From Modicisalibacter ilicicola DSM 19980 (GTDB taxonomy: Bacteria; Pseudomonadota; Gammaproteobacteria; Pseudomonadales; Halomonadaceae): 64,000 nucleotides of DNA. The first letter of the stretch is position 1; every line of letters starts with the position of its first letter. The notes beneath the pieces are model-generated. The model saw only the letters and a list, made by a program, of their open reading frames with translations, had not been told where the DNA came from and ran no database searches. The position numbers were made by a program, and so were the translations under genes. The stretch covers positions 248,001-312,000 of the forward strand of contig NZ_FQUJ01000004.1 in assembly GCF_900128925.1 (NCBI RefSeq), given 5' to 3'. This document shows, piece by piece, positions 33,267 to 42,039 of this stretch.

Positions 33267-34862
33267 ATGAGCAATGACAGTGCAGCGAGTCACTCGTCAT
33301 CGGAAAGCAATACCTCACGCTGGGGGGACCCGGTCGTCCTCGGCGTCAGCATCGGCTTCATCGTGCTGTTCGTGGCGATGTCGCTCTACGACATCGACAT
33401 GGTCGCCAACGGCATCAGCGCCGGCTTCGCCTGGACCGCCAGGACCCTGGGCAGCTTCTTCCAGCTGTTGCTGCTGCTGACCTTCTTCATCGGCATCGGT
33501 CTGGCCATGACGCCGGCGGCCAATGCTCGGGTCGGCAACCGGCACACCCCGGAAATCAGCACCTTCAAGTGGTTATCGATCATCATGTGCACCCTGCTGG
33601 CAGGCGGGGGCGTGTTCTTTGCCGCCGGCGAGCCGGTCTATCACTTCGTGGTCACGCCCCCGGCCTTCGACAGCGAGGCGGGCAGCGCGGAAGCCGTGGC
33701 CGGCGCCCTGGCGCAATCCTTCATGCACTGGGGCTTTCTGGCCTGGGCGGTACTCGGATCGCTGACCGCCGTGGTGCTGGCCCATTCGCATTACGTGAAG
33801 GGACAGCCCTTGCGGCCGCGTACCCTGCTGTACCCGGTGCTGGGGGAGAGCGTGATGAGGGGCTGGCTCGGCGGCCTGGTCGATGCGCTCTGCGTCATCG
33901 CCGTCGTGGCGGGCACCGTGGGGCCGATCGGCTTCCTGGCCACCCAGGTCAGTTTCGGATTGCACGAACTGTTCGGTTTTTCCCAAGGTTACGCCACCCA
34001 ACTGGTCGTGCTCGGGGTGCTCGGTGCGGTCTATGTGACCTCGGCGGTGACCGGCATCCAGCGCGGTATCCAGTTCCTGAGCCGCTTCAACGTCTTTCTG
34101 GCCCTGGCGATTGCCGTGGCGATCTTCCTCCTGGGGCCCACGCTGTTTCTGACCAACGCCTATCTGCAAGGCTTCGGGGAGTATCTCTCCTCCTTCTTCA
34201 CCATGGCGACCATGACCACCGAGACGGCGCCGGCCTGGTGGATGCAGTGGTGGACGGTGTTCTTCTTCGCCTGGTTCATCGGCTACGGCCCGCTGATGGC
34301 GATCTTCGTGGCGCGTATCTCCCGGGGGCGCACCATTCGCCAGATGATCCTCGCCGTGGCGGTGATGGCGCCGATTGCCACCACCATCTGGTTCACGCTG
34401 CTGGGCGGTTCGGGAATCTTCTATCAGATGAACGGCATGATCGATCTCGGCGAGGCGCTCAACAACTTCCAGTTCGACGTGGCAACCCTGACCGTGGCCC
34501 AGGCACTGCCCGGCGGCACCTTCATGGCCCTGGCCATCCTGTTGCTGACCACCATCTTCGTCGCCACCACCGGCGATTCGATGAGCTACGCCATCGCCGT
34601 GGTGGGCACGGGGCACGACGATCCGAACCCCTTCATTCGCGCCTTCTGGGGCGTCGCCATGGCGCTGATGGCCGCCATCCTGCTGTACATGGGGTCGGGA
34701 CAGATCAGTGTACTGCAGCAGTTCATCGTCATTACCGCCATTCCCGTGTCCCTGGTACTGCTGCCGTCGTTGTGGACGGGGCCCCAGGCGGCCTATGCCA
34801 TGGCGCGTGAGCAAGGGCTGTTGCTGCAGCCCAAGGAGAACAAGGAGCATGCTCGATCGTGA
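33267..34862 (+). CDS. BCCT family transporter
   Basis: 531 aa and twelve helices, with a hydrophilic Ser-rich N-terminus. The family region WWMQWWTVFFFAWFIGYGP then ARISRGRTIRQM is recognisable. Its tryptophan box is altered compared with BetP-type carriers (WWISWSP there), so substrate may be unusual. Regulatory N- and C-terminal extensions are short. BCCT carriers import choline, betaine, carnitine, DMSP and related zwitterions with Na+ or H+. It lies between the dipeptidase gene and the unknown gene, whose start overlaps its end by 14 bp. Confidence 0.87.
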   Translation: MSNDSAASHSSSESNTSRWGDPVVLGVSIGFIVLFVAMSLYDIDMVANGISAGFAWTARTLGSFFQLLLLLTFFIGIGLAMTPAANARVGNRHTPEISTFKWLSIIMCTLLAGGGVFFAAGEPVYHFVVTPPAFDSEAGSAEAVAGALAQSFMHWGFLAWAVLGSLTAVVLAHSHYVKGQPLRPRTLLYPVLGESVMRGWLGGLVDALCVIAVVAGTVGPIGFLATQVSFGLHELFGFSQGYATQLVVLGVLGAVYVTSAVTGIQRGIQFLSRFNVFLALAIAVAIFLLGPTLFLTNAYLQGFGEYLSSFFTMATMTTETAPAWWMQWWTVFFFAWFIGYGPLMAIFVARISRGRTIRQMILAVAVMAPIATTIWFTLLGGSGIFYQMNGMIDLGEALNNFQFDVATLTVAQALPGGTFMALAILLLTTIFVATTGDSMSYAIAVVGTGHDDPNPFIRAFWGVAMALMAAILLYMGSGQISVLQQFIVITAIPVSLVLLPSLWTGPQAAYAMAREQGLLLQPKENKEHARS

Positions 34863-36600
34863 TGGGCGGTCCGATGCGGAGCCAGCGCTGCGCCCGGCCA
34901 GGCAGGTCATGGCCCTGGAACGGCTGGGCAGTCTTCACGCCAGTCGTCTGAGCTTCGTACGCACGCTGATGCGCCAGATGGCGCATCAGCACTGGCAGGT
35001 GAGCTGTCGCCGCTTCGAGCTGGACGAAGAAGGCCATGGCATCGCCATCTACCGCGTACAGACGCCCCACGGTCGTTACCACGAGGTGATCTTTTCCCAG
35101 CCTCTCGACGATGCGGCGCGCTCCGACCGGGTCATCGCCGAGGCCTGGGACGTCACCTTCGGGCTGGTCGAAGGGGAGGTGGACGAGTCCCTGCTCGAGC
35201 AGATGGCCACCAACGTGCCGTTGCAGGAGGCCGGCCGGCAGCACCCGCGACTGCTGGTGCTGTCCCGGGCCAACCGCAGCCTGCGCAACTTCGTCCATTT
35301 CACTCGGGCCCTGGCCAGCGGCCGCCAGCCGGATCCCGCCTGGCTGACCCGTGTCGGCTATCTGTATCGCACTACCGCCGTCTACGGCAACGGCAAGTTC
35401 GGTATCGCCGATTTCGCTCGCCTCAGGGACAACCCGGACTTTCGGCGGCCGTTCTCGGCCCAGATGCTGGCCGTCTACCTGCTACGCCACTTCTCCATCG
35501 CCCAAGTGGAGCATATCGCCCGGGCTCGAGGCGGGCCCAACGCGGTAGCCATGAATCCCGAACTGGGCCGGTACCTGGGAATCGGCAACTCCACGGGCCT
35601 GGGCATGGCACCTTTCCTGATCAATCACCCCAAGCTGATCCAGCAGTGGATCCACTGTCGCGAACGGGCGCTGGCCCTGGCCATCGATCAATCGCCCAGC
35701 GAGGCGGAACGTGGACGCCTGATCGAGTTGACCCGACGCGCCCTGGGCCACCTGGAGCAGACCGTCACCGAGGACGTCGAGCAGAGCGCTCGCAATGCCG
35801 CCACGGTCGCGGCACTGCCCGGGGTAGTGGCCTGGCTGCGGCAGGTGCCTCTGGCGCCGGACCTGTGGCAGCAACTGGTGGCCTGGGGGGAGCATACGCT
35901 GCCCCTGGAAACTCAGGAGCTCATCAACACCCTGTTGATCGAGCTCTACCCGCGGCAAGTGGACGCGCTCGAGGATCACATGGGCGTCGAGGAGCGCATG
36001 GAGCTGGTCCCGGACATGCCCCTGGTGCGCCTCAAGCAGCTGATCGACACCCACTACGACTGGGCGCTGAACGAAGACTACGACGCACCGGATGCCTGTT
36101 ACTGGTTCTGGTATCGCTCGGCGGAGAAGGAGGAGCCACGCCTCGGCATGCGCCACGCGGAGCCCGGCCAGGAGAAGGAGATGCCGCTCGCGATCGCGCC
36201 CCGGGTGCGCAAGGCCTACGAGGCGCTGAGCCGCTTCCTGGAGGAGCATCCGCGTGCCCTGGTCGTGGAATTTCTGATCGCCAACCCTCGCCACAAGGAG
36301 GTCGTGCGGCGCATCCAGAGCATGGCTGATACGCCTTACGGGGAGATTCGCGCCAACCTCTGGCATCGCGACATGAAACCCATGCACCTGTTGCGCACCA
36401 AACTGTCGTTCTTCGGTGCCAGCCGATTCGATCCCAAGTCGGACCGCTGGGTCCGCATCACCCTGTTCCAGGGCGCGCCCCTGGTCGAGGAGCTGAATGC
36501 CGAACCGGTGGACTTGATCGATTTCGACGACTGGAGCTTTCCCCTGGAGCCCGGCATCGCAAGCGTGTCGGTGGTGGAAGCAGCGACTCGACAGGGGTGA
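34849..36600 (+). CDS. Uncharacterised soluble protein
   Basis: 583 aa from ATG 34849 (AAGGAG before it, overlapping the BCCT stop). I do not recognise a family. It is soluble, rich in Arg and Leu, and seems mainly helical. Stretches that look conserved are RVQTPHGRYHEVIFSQPL, GNSTGLGMAPFLINHPKLIQQW, YWFWYRSAEKEEPRLGMR and NLWHRDMKPMHLLR. No membrane segment, no signal peptide, no obvious nucleotide-binding loop. It is probably translationally coupled to the BCCT gene and is followed 27 bp later by the DUF3726 gene, so these two likely act together in the same pathway. Confidence 0.6.
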   Translation: MLDRDGRSDAEPALRPARQVMALERLGSLHASRLSFVRTLMRQMAHQHWQVSCRRFELDEEGHGIAIYRVQTPHGRYHEVIFSQPLDDAARSDRVIAEAWDVTFGLVEGEVDESLLEQMATNVPLQEAGRQHPRLLVLSRANRSLRNFVHFTRALASGRQPDPAWLTRVGYLYRTTAVYGNGKFGIADFARLRDNPDFRRPFSAQMLAVYLLRHFSIAQVEHIARARGGPNAVAMNPELGRYLGIGNSTGLGMAPFLINHPKLIQQWIHCRERALALAIDQSPSEAERGRLIELTRRALGHLEQTVTEDVEQSARNAATVAALPGVVAWLRQVPLAPDLWQQLVAWGEHTLPLETQELINTLLIELYPRQVDALEDHMGVEERMELVPDMPLVRLKQLIDTHYDWALNEDYDAPDACYWFWYRSAEKEEPRLGMRHAEPGQEKEMPLAIAPRVRKAYEALSRFLEEHPRALVVEFLIANPRHKEVVRRIQSMADTPYGEIRANLWHRDMKPMHLLRTKLSFFGASRFDPKSDRWVRITLFQGAPLVEELNAEPVDLIDFDDWSFPLEPGIASVSVVEAATRQG

Positions 36601-36627
36601 GCCAGGCAACCTCGGGAGGGCCTTGCC

Positions 36628-37395
36628 ATGAAAGTCTCCTACAACGAACTGCAGGGCCTCTGCCGCCAGGCGTTCAGCGGCATGGGCTTCGAGGAAGGCG
36701 AGGCGGCGGATGCGGCGGACATGGTGGCCTGGATGCAGTGTCATGGCCTGGAAGGGCTCGATGCCCTCGGCCGCGGACTGGACCATCTGTTGCGCGAAGA
36801 TCCCGATGAGCTGCCCGGCATGCTCTACTGCGATGGTGACCTGGCGGTGCTCGACGGCCACGGACAGAGCGTGCTGCGTGCCTCGAGCCTGGCGGTGGAG
36901 CTGGGCTTTGCCAAGGCGCGGGCCCGGGGATTGGCGATCATCAAGATTCGCCATTGCCACAACCGCCAGTTGATCCTGGGCTATCTCTCCCGCCTGGCAG
37001 GACGCGGCATGAACGTCACGGCCTTCTGGCGCAACGCCCAGATGCCGCTGACCGAGCAGGTGGTGGGCTTTCGTGCCAACCACACGGTGCCGGAGATCCG
37101 TGTCTACGCCGTGCGAGAGGTTCCCGAGGAGAACGAGCCCAACGACGGCATTACCCTGGTGCTTGCCAATCACGTCGACCTGCTGCCGGCGATGCGCTCG
37201 GAGTATCGCTATGAACTGCTGGCGCAACAGGGGGAATCCGAGCTGCTGGCCTGCCGTGAACGCGCCTTTGCCGAGGGCATCGAGGTCGACGACACTCTCT
37301 GGCAGCGGCTCAAGAGCCTGGCATCGCGTATCCTGGTGGAGGCAAGCGATGCCTCGCGGGAAGGTGCCGGTGCCGGCAGCCGCGATGACGACTGA
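36628..37395 (+). CDS. DUF3726 family protein
   Basis: 255 aa. The opening MKVSYNELQGLCRQAFSGMGF with EEGEAADAADMVAWMQCHGLEGL is the DUF3726 pattern, which resembles the N-terminal part of malate/L-lactate (Ldh_2) dehydrogenases. No catalytic role is established. GGAGGG stands before the start. The protein has a Ser/Ala/Gly-rich acidic tail. Last gene of the LysR-ALDH-M19-BCCT-unknown row. I infer a dehydrogenase-like or accessory role in that pathway. Confidence 0.65.
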   Translation: MKVSYNELQGLCRQAFSGMGFEEGEAADAADMVAWMQCHGLEGLDALGRGLDHLLREDPDELPGMLYCDGDLAVLDGHGQSVLRASSLAVELGFAKARARGLAIIKIRHCHNRQLILGYLSRLAGRGMNVTAFWRNAQMPLTEQVVGFRANHTVPEIRVYAVREVPEENEPNDGITLVLANHVDLLPAMRSEYRYELLAQQGESELLACRERAFAEGIEVDDTLWQRLKSLASRILVEASDASREGAGAGSRDDD

Positions 37396-37611
37396 CGAAG
37401 CGCGCGACCTGCCGACTGCTTTCTTCAATGCTGCCATCACCCTCCTCGAGAAGCGCACAAACGCCTCATATTGAGCTTTACTTAAAGAAACGCCTTACCC
37501 GATGGCCTCCGACACGCTAAAGTTCTATTTATCGACAAGATCGTGATAATCGAAAAACTATAAGAGCTACGCCAGCAATACCAGTGCGTATTACTGATAC
37601 AGGGAGTGGTC
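37396..37611 (+). promoter_or_regulatory. Promoter region of the hybrid kinase operon
   Basis: 216 bp, with an AT-rich part from about 37520 to 37570 that probably holds the promoter. AGGGAG lies 5 nt before the ATG at 37612. No recognised operator. Confidence 0.4.
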
Positions 37612-40176
37612 ATGGGTGGCTTCGAAACCTCGGCTGAGGTCGCTCGGTCGCGAGAGGTACTACGCACGCTCTGTTCCCGAACGGATATCGATCTCGAGCC
37701 TCTCACGGCATTGACCCGCGATCTCTTCGCGACCTCCATGGTGATACTGTCGCTGCCCGGTCTCGGTCGATACTGGTCATCCTCTGCCCGGGAGGTGATG
37801 CTCTGCGTTGCCGATGGCGCCACCTTCTGTCGCCAGGTCGTGGCCAGCAACGAGATGCTGGTGATCGAGGATACCCAGGCGTCGCCATCGTTCGCGGACC
37901 AGGCCTCGCAGGTTCGCTTCTTTGCGGGGTGCCCGATCGCGCTGGAAAAGGAGCGTCCGGTCGGCAGCCTCTGCGTGCTCGATACCCATCCCCGAGGCTT
38001 CGGTGAGGCCCAGCGCCACCAGCTGCTTGGGCTGGTCCGTCAGGCCGAACAGCTGTTGCGCCTGCACGTGCGACTCGGGGAGGCAAGCCAGCAGCAAGAA
38101 CACCATCGGAAGCTCTCGCTGCTGTTCTACAACGTGTTCGACAGCTGCCGGGAGCCCATCTACGTGCGCAATCGGCGAGGCCGTTTTCTTGCCGCCAATC
38201 GGGCCAGCTATGCGCTGATGAATGAAAAGGCAGAAAACCTGACCGGCGAGGCGCGTCTCGGTGATTACTTCTCGGCCGCGGTGGTGGAGCAGCTGGAACA
38301 GGGGGAGCGCGAGGTCATCGCACATCGCGAGTCGCGCAACGTGCTGTTGCCGCCCATCAACAACCGCCAGTTCGAGATCACCATTTCACCTCTGATCGAT
38401 GAGTGCGGTGACACCCGAGGCGTGGTTTCCGTCGCCCACGATATCACCGAGGAACACCGTCAGGCCCTGCTGCTCAAGGTACTGCACCAGGGGATTACCG
38501 ACTACCAGGCCTTGATGTCCGGCGAGCGGCTCTGGGATTTCCTGCTGCAGGCGCTGCGCAAGCTGACGCTCAGCGACTACGCCCTGATCGGCGAGGTGAT
38601 CGAACAGGACGATGGGCCGGCGTTGAGAATTCACGCCATCACCGAGCTCATCTGGGGTGAGCAGTCGCCCGGGCTGATGCAGGGGCTGCGCAGTGGCGTC
38701 GTGACGCTCTCCAATTCCGACAGTCTGCTGGGGCGGGTCTTCGCCCGGGGGGAGACGGTCATGACCGATGACCTTTACCGCCATCCCAGGCAAGGCGGCT
38801 TCCCACCGGACAACCCTCGGCTGCACAATTTCCTGGGGGTGCCAATCCACGACGGACAGACGCTGATCGGCATGTACGCCATTGCCAACGGACACCATGG
38901 CTATGACGAAGCGCTGCTCCGGCGGCTCGAGCCGTTCACGGCGACCTGTGCCCTGTTGATCAATCTCTACCGCCAGTTCGCCGAACGCGAGCAAGTGATG
39001 CAGGCCCTGGCCTCTGCCCGGGACCAGGCGGAGCGCGCCAGCCAGGCCAAGAGCGAGTTTCTCTCCGCCATGAGCCATGAACTGCGCACGCCGCTGAATG
39101 CCATTCTCGGCTTCGCTCAACTGCTGATGAACAGTCGCCGTGCCTCTCTCGACGAACGACAGCGGCGCCAGGTGGCGCATATCGAGAAGAGCGGCACGCA
39201 TCTTCTCAACCTGATCAACGAGGTACTGGATCTTTCCCGTATCGAAGCGGGTCGTCTGCAGCTTTCCCTGGAAGGCATTGCGCTACAGGGGGTCATCAAG
39301 GATGTGGTCGAGACGCTGACCTCCGCCGCCCGAGCCGCCCAGGTCACGATCGCGGTGGACGAACCGGCCGCCACCCTGCAGGTACGCGCCGATTACACGC
39401 GCCTCAAGCAGGTGCTGCTCAACCTGCTTTCCAACGCCATCAAGTACAATTCCCATCCGGGACGGGTGCGAATCCATCACCATCGCCGGGGGCAACGGCT
39501 GAGAGTGATCATCAGCGACACGGGACCCGGTATCGCCGAAGAGCGGCGTGACGAACTGTTCCAGCCCTTCAACCGTCTCGACGCCGAACATGGGGGCATC
39601 GAAGGCACCGGTATCGGTCTTTCCCTGACCAAGAAGCTCGTCGAACACATGGCGGGAGAGATCGGTGTCGACAGCCGGCCGGGTCAGGGTAGCGACTTCT
39701 GGTTCGAGCTGCCCCTGGCCGAGTGTGACGAAGCGGCGACGGCACCGCGTGAAATGTCGACCACCGGCGCCTCCCGGGAATCCGCTGGTCGACATTGGGA
39801 GGTGTTGTACATCGAGGACAATCCCGCCAACCAGCGCCTGATGGAGGATATCTTCCTCGATTGCCACGACATGGCACTGCACGTGGCGCCGAGCGCCGAA
39901 ATCGGCCTGTCGCTGCTGCAGCACCAGCCCTTCGACTTGATCCTGATGGACATTCACCTGCCGGGGATGAATGGCCACCAGGCCCTGGCCAGGCTGCGCC
40001 AGGACCCCCGGTACCGGGATCTGCCGGTGATCGGTCTGTCGGCCAATGCCATGTCGCGGGACATTCAGCAGGGGCGCAGGGCAGACTTCACCGGCTTCTT
40101 GACCAAGCCCATCGATATCGCCGAGCTGCTCGACGCGATCTCCCAGGCACTACAAGGCAGGCAAGCGACGTCATGA
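37612..40176 (+). CDS. Hybrid sensor histidine kinase (GAF-PAS-GAF-HisKA-HATPase-REC)
   Basis: 854 aa and soluble. A GAF domain lies at about 20-155 ([32 protein letters not shown]), a PAS domain at about 170-285, and a second GAF at about 300-455. HisKA has [16 protein letters not shown] (His489), then HATPase_c with [12 protein letters not shown] and [12 protein letters not shown]. The C-terminal receiver has Asp780 in [13 protein letters not shown] and TKPID. It likely senses a cytoplasmic or diffusible signal. The stop overlaps the start of the c-di-GMP-related gene, so the two form one signalling unit. Confidence 0.88.
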   Translation: MGGFETSAEVARSREVLRTLCSRTDIDLEPLTALTRDLFATSMVILSLPGLGRYWSSSAREVMLCVADGATFCRQVVASNEMLVIEDTQASPSFADQASQVRFFAGCPIALEKERPVGSLCVLDTHPRGFGEAQRHQLLGLVRQAEQLLRLHVRLGEASQQQEHHRKLSLLFYNVFDSCREPIYVRNRRGRFLAANRASYALMNEKAENLTGEARLGDYFSAAVVEQLEQGEREVIAHRESRNVLLPPINNRQFEITISPLIDECGDTRGVVSVAHDITEEHRQALLLKVLHQGITDYQALMSGERLWDFLLQALRKLTLSDYALIGEVIEQDDGPALRIHAITELIWGEQSPGLMQGLRSGVVTLSNSDSLLGRVFARGETVMTDDLYRHPRQGGFPPDNPRLHNFLGVPIHDGQTLIGMYAIANGHHGYDEALLRRLEPFTATCALLINLYRQFAEREQVMQALASARDQAERASQAKSEFLSAMSHELRTPLNAILGFAQLLMNSRRASLDERQRRQVAHIEKSGTHLLNLINEVLDLSRIEAGRLQLSLEGIALQGVIKDVVETLTSAARAAQVTIAVDEPAATLQVRADYTRLKQVLLNLLSNAIKYNSHPGRVRIHHHRRGQRLRVIISDTGPGIAEERRDELFQPFNRLDAEHGGIEGTGIGLSLTKKLVEHMAGEIGVDSRPGQGSDFWFELPLAECDEAATAPREMSTTGASRESAGRHWEVLYIEDNPANQRLMEDIFLDCHDMALHVAPSAEIGLSLLQHQPFDLILMDIHLPGMNGHQALARLRQDPRYRDLPVIGLSANAMSRDIQQGRRADFTGFLTKPIDIAELLDAISQALQGRQATS

Positions 40177-41960
40177 ACGAAGTGGATTGCCCGATGGAAC
40201 TCGCCAGCAAGCGGGTGCTGATCGTGGACGATCAGCCCACCAACATAGAGCTTCTGGAGACGCTGCTCGAGGAACACGGCTTCGAGCAGCTGGAGGGCGT
40301 CAGCGATCCTCGCCAGGTACTCAATCACTGCCGCCGACAACGTCCGGACCTGATCCTGCTGGACATTCGCATGCCGCACCTGGATGGCTTTCAGGTGCTG
40401 GAGCAACTGGAAAGTCATTTCGCCGAACAGATGCCTCCGGTGATCGTGCTCACCGCCCAGATCGACGATCAGACCCGCCTGCGTGCCCTGAGCATGGGCG
40501 TCAGGGACTTTCTGGGCAAGCCCTTGAGGCACGACGAGGTGATCCAGAGGCTGAATAACGTGCTTGCCGTGCAGCACCGTTATCAGGTGCGCGATCGCCA
40601 GGCCGACGAGCTCGAGCTAATGGTGGCCGAGCGTACCCGCCAGCTGGAGTACCAGTCGCGTACCGATCCCATTACCGGCTTGCCCAACCGCCGTGCCCTG
40701 CTGCAGCACCTCGACGCCCTTGCCCGGGCGGGGCGCTCGATAGGACTCTTGTTCATCGCCCTCGACAGCCTGGACGATATCGTTCGTCTGCATGGCTACG
40801 GCGTGACCGAGACCCTGCTGTGGGGGCTGGGGGACTCGCTCGAGGAGCAGCTCGACGCGTCCCACTATCTCGGGCTGTGGGCCGGAAGCGAACTGCTGAT
40901 CGTCTGGGCCGATGCCACGGACCTCGCCTCCCTGGAGCGCCTGGCCCTGGTGGTTCACGAGCACATCCAGACCAATCATCATGTCGGCGACCTGCTGCTC
41001 CCCCTCAAGGCGCGCATCGGCGTGCACTTCGCCCAGGGAGGCGAGCCCGAGCGTCTCGTGCAGATGGCGGCGCTGGCGCTGCCGCTCCCCCAGCGGGACA
41101 ATCGGCATATCCAGAGCTATACGCGGGGCCTGGAGGCCGCGCAGCAGAAGCACCTTTCCCTGCAACAGGCGCTGCACGGTGCGGTACTGCGCGGAGAGTT
41201 CTCGCTGACCTACCAGCCCAAGGTGTCCTTGGTGGATGGCCGCGTCCAGGGCGTCGAAGCCCTGCTGCGCTGGTACCATCCCAATCTCGGCTGGGTGCCC
41301 CCGGAAGAGTTCGTTCCGCTGGCAGAGGCCAGCGGCGATATCCTGGCCATCGGAGCCTGGGCCCTCGAGGCCGCCATCCGTCAAGCTGCCCAGTGGTACG
41401 CCGAGGGCCGCATCGCCGACGAGTTCGATGTCGCGATCAATGTCGCGGCCCGGCAGCTGTCCCAGAAGAACTTTGCCGAGCGCCTGCTGTCGCTACTTGT
41501 CGATCATCGGCTTCCCTGCCAGCACCTCTCCCTGGAAGTCACGGAATCCGACCTGATGGTCGATGTCGAGACGGCCCGGACGCAGTTGACGTTGCTGTCG
41601 CGTGCCGGCATTCGCATCGCCATCGATGATTTCGGAACCGGCTACTCCTCCCTGGCCTATCTGAAGGCCCTGCCGGTGTCGGTCCTCAAGATCGACCGCG
41701 CCTTCGTCGATGGGCTGGCCGACAATCCCGAAGACCAGCGTCTGGTCAGGATGATCATCGCCCTGGCACACGGCTGCGGCTGCCTGGCGGTGGCCGAAGG
41801 CATCGAGTCCCGGGATCAGGCCAAGTTGCTCAAGGGCCTGGGCTGTGACGTGGGTCAGGGATACCTCTATTCCGCCCCGCTCACCGCGGACGAGCTGGTT
41901 GCCTTGTGTCGCGAAGCAGAACCTGGCCTTGCGAACTTGCGTGCGTGTCTGGATCCTTGA
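40173..41960 (+). CDS. Response regulator with degenerate GGDEF and EAL domains
   Basis: 595 aa. Receiver with phospho-acceptor Asp64 (LILLDIRMPHLDG); GGDEF-like domain from about 155 to 320 with SRTDPITGLPNRRAL but AGSELLIVW in place of GGDEF, so it should not make c-di-GMP. The EAL domain from about 335 has GVEALLRWYHP (Glu362), EVTESD, IDDFGTGYSS, LKIDR, AEGIES and GQGYLYS, all residues expected in an active phosphodiesterase. It therefore probably hydrolyses c-di-GMP on phosphorylation by the hybrid kinase just upstream. Confidence 0.88.
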   Translation: MNEVDCPMELASKRVLIVDDQPTNIELLETLLEEHGFEQLEGVSDPRQVLNHCRRQRPDLILLDIRMPHLDGFQVLEQLESHFAEQMPPVIVLTAQIDDQTRLRALSMGVRDFLGKPLRHDEVIQRLNNVLAVQHRYQVRDRQADELELMVAERTRQLEYQSRTDPITGLPNRRALLQHLDALARAGRSIGLLFIALDSLDDIVRLHGYGVTETLLWGLGDSLEEQLDASHYLGLWAGSELLIVWADATDLASLERLALVVHEHIQTNHHVGDLLLPLKARIGVHFAQGGEPERLVQMAALALPLPQRDNRHIQSYTRGLEAAQQKHLSLQQALHGAVLRGEFSLTYQPKVSLVDGRVQGVEALLRWYHPNLGWVPPEEFVPLAEASGDILAIGAWALEAAIRQAAQWYAEGRIADEFDVAINVAARQLSQKNFAERLLSLLVDHRLPCQHLSLEVTESDLMVDVETARTQLTLLSRAGIRIAIDDFGTGYSSLAYLKALPVSVLKIDRAFVDGLADNPEDQRLVRMIIALAHGCGCLAVAEGIESRDQAKLLKGLGCDVGQGYLYSAPLTADELVALCREAEPGLANLRACLDP

Positions 41961-41984
41961 ACAGGAAACCCGACATCGAAAAAC

Positions 41985-42018
41985 CCCCGCCCGATTCACG
42001 GCAGCGAATCGGGCGGGG
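41985..42018. terminator. Bidirectional terminator between the EAL gene and the TRAP permease
   Basis: A 13-bp stem ccccgcccgattc / gaatcgggcgggg with an 8-nt loop, between convergent genes. On the minus strand it is followed by GTTTTTCG, a proper T run, so it terminates the TRAP operon and probably the plus-strand transcript too. Confidence 0.75.
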
Positions 42019-42039
42019 CTTCGTCATGCCGGCGTATCG

